From Rhizobiaceae bacterium (GTDB taxonomy: Bacteria; Pseudomonadota; Alphaproteobacteria; Rhizobiales; Rhizobiaceae): a stretch of DNA of 64,000 bases. Shown in pieces: positions 63,701-64,000 of this stretch; the stretch's first letter is position 1, and every line of letters starts with the position of its first letter. A program made the position numbers and the translations under genes. The notes under the pieces are model-generated. The model was not told the DNA's origin. It saw only the letters and a list, made by a program, of their open reading frames with translations, and searched no databases. The stretch lies in NCBI GenBank assembly GCA_027483885.1, contig JAIXTO010000154.1, positions 1 to 64,000 of the forward strand, in the 5' to 3' direction.

Positions 63701-63907
63701 ATTGCCGGATAATTCGTTGAGTGCCTGGAGAATGTCGGCAGCCGACGCCCTCAGTCCGGTAGATTTTAGCCGCCATAGCAGTTGCTCTTGCGACGCACCC
63801 GCCGGATACATCTCAAGTAGACGGCGAACGCTAGAAGCATACATCTCAATGAACCGATTTCTCTTATCCGAAAATCCCGCCTCGACCGCGCGGCGAGCGC
63901 TGAGCAC
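60677..63907 (-). CDS. SF1 helicase with C-terminal Vsr-like nuclease (COG1112 type)
   Basis: A 1076-residue protein. Residues about 20-85 look like a winged helix. The helicase has Walker A GPPGTGKS (408-415), Walker B LLIIDEASQCDIASALPLFF, and motifs V/VI TIDKFQGGEADVIFFSTVYT and RRFNVAVSRAKAVCVI. The last 120 residues form a Vsr/DUF559 nuclease: VWEERLYNALVRRG, HRFLDMAL, DVEVDGRAWH. This is the first gene of the five-gene block and has a GTG start at 63907; ATG at 63841 is an alternative. Confidence 0.88.
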   Translation of the reverse strand: MLSARRAVEAGFSDKRNRFIEMYASSVRRLLEMYPAGASQEQLLWRLKSTGLRASAADILQALNELSGNGEIRITPGNRWLLSRFNDVSNSKGINGGFGTSEQSISEAPLLRAVRGQYSRMEVDVVSSLAEASAPGALALSGIWRELMAYYAATQRSDPRGKILQLASNHGTSWQMLSTTGDWWSNALVRVPLEDLPEAFREALVKRPERTCAIGYPLTLLDSTGGMEILPALLLPAEWEVTHDHLKIIVRTVDPVINPEWLKKVTARKRWKADDLIDRLFPEGEDRDLSAVTRRLRNVAATLGAGSLAAGKLDDIITADKEGIRNCAALFLPSDRTYTQGTANDLAAMADMPVDDAHGTAIEALFADDRLTDTVGAGAPLLQLRDLTDRQFAVACDILTKPFTVVQGPPGTGKSDVIVSVIASAVAAGQTVLFASKNHQALDEVERRLADICGDNPVVIRGRDAEGERDTNFLAELKSLAASEPVTELRRATDMPVFKMARALTEAKAIRQKRTRSELEIADLLDRFVRLGISSNTIGEGNDARRSFRWLAAILAWLFRRSKSGNAEAFDPGKAKPEELERRLAQLRGLLERLPSMPDAESIPAVDGDYLGKLAEEVRPLFARITSLDVSERNALVEGIKELEFSGITKARRLAAEEARLLLRHRPVWAVSTLSVPSRIPLVAGLFDLLIIDEASQCDIASALPLFFRAKRAAVVGDPMQLSFVPQLSLHQENALMDAAGLPRAGRARIAQSKNSLFDFADWRPAKAHHFLADQFRSAPGIIDYLNEEFYGGRLAGRRDEDGLPKTPGYKAGIEWVDIKGQTTRVEDQNLNEAEAEEVARRIALLASDRTFEGTIGALSPFVGQVARIRRAVDGLLPEELQKRVRLKIATIDKFQGGEADVIFFSTVYTEGAPFGVTNFLAREARRFNVAVSRAKAVCVIIGDLSAARKSTISHLRRLAHHTTRPGQRRREGFDSVWEERLYNALVRRGLKPEIQYPVGHRFLDMALFHSGVKLDVEVDGRAWHVDADGNRKVSDVLRDREMKTRGWKVRRFWVSEIDRNMEMCLDLIDSDLGRR

Positions 63908-64000
63908 GATGGAAACAAGGATGAATCAAAGCTTTAAATTGCTTTTCTAAAATCTATTGAACCAATGCGTGAAGAGCAAGTTGAGACGCACTTTATTCAA
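63908..64000. promoter_or_regulatory. AT-rich region upstream of the helicase-Vsr gene
   Basis: Ninety-three bases, clearly AT-rich, before the first gene of the minus-strand block. It is the likely promoter, but no convincing -35/-10 pair could be placed, and the island may continue beyond the window edge. Confidence 0.35.

Overview
The window looks like chromosomal DNA of a Rhizobiaceae alphaproteobacterium (Agrobacterium/Allorhizobium/Rhizobium group). Three points support this: a rhizobial flagellar and chemotaxis cluster with visN/visR, a paired mprF(lpiA)-acvB operon, and high-GC codon use. I found no rRNA, tRNA or CRISPR array.

Region 1 (1-17,465) is motility. fliM-fliN-fliG-flhB plus a small conserved gene run on the plus strand and converge with visN-visR on the minus strand. 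A long minus-strand chemotaxis operon follows: a globin-coupled soluble receptor, STAS protein, cheY1, cheA, cheW, cheR, cheB, cheY2, cheD, cheT, then fliF and a clean hairpin terminator. Most neighbours overlap by 4 bases or sit a few bases apart. The receptor and CheW feed CheA, CheY1/CheY2 carry phosphate to FliM or act as a sink, and CheR/CheB/CheD adapt the receptors.

Region 2 (17,466-24,500) holds envelope and housekeeping genes: mprF and acvB (aminoacyl-phosphatidylglycerol synthesis and turnover), a TerC-family membrane protein, an HI0933-type flavoprotein, and an orphan second cheD.

Region 3 (24,541-30,830) is accessory metabolism and decay: a perfect 24-bp inverted repeat, a probable FabMG-type protein, a D-2-hydroxyacid dehydrogenase, two pseudogenes (quinone oxidoreductase, AraC regulator), and a glutathione-independent formaldehyde dehydrogenase.

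Region 4 (30,980-39,128) is a mobile-element graveyard. It has IS66 and IS3 remnants, a Fic enzyme, an hsdR tail, a frameshifted secreted protein, a cysteine-rich protein of unknown function, five copies of ATGTTGAC(A/G) beside a tyrosine integrase, and an IS3-type transposase gene that cuts that integrase.

Region 5 (39,129-63,907) is an anti-phage defence island of about 25 kb, all on the minus strand. It has three blocks. (a) 63,907 to 53,179: an SF1 helicase with a Vsr-like nuclease, a membrane-anchored coiled-coil protein, a membrane-anchored coiled-coil McrB-type AAA+ protein, a DUF2357 protein and a degenerate Hsp70-like protein. This resembles the McrBC-derived coiled-coil 'CoCoNuT' class. 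(b) 53,002 to 43,553: a type III-like restriction module (Res-like helicase-nuclease, DUF262-HNH protein, PD-(D/E)XK nuclease, small unknown protein, Mod-like methyltransferase). (c) 43,419 to 39,129: a DUF262-HNH protein, a small coiled-coil/winged-helix protein and a RelE-fold/UvrD-helicase fusion. Block (a) is the best candidate for an under-described system, and the island probably continues past the right edge.
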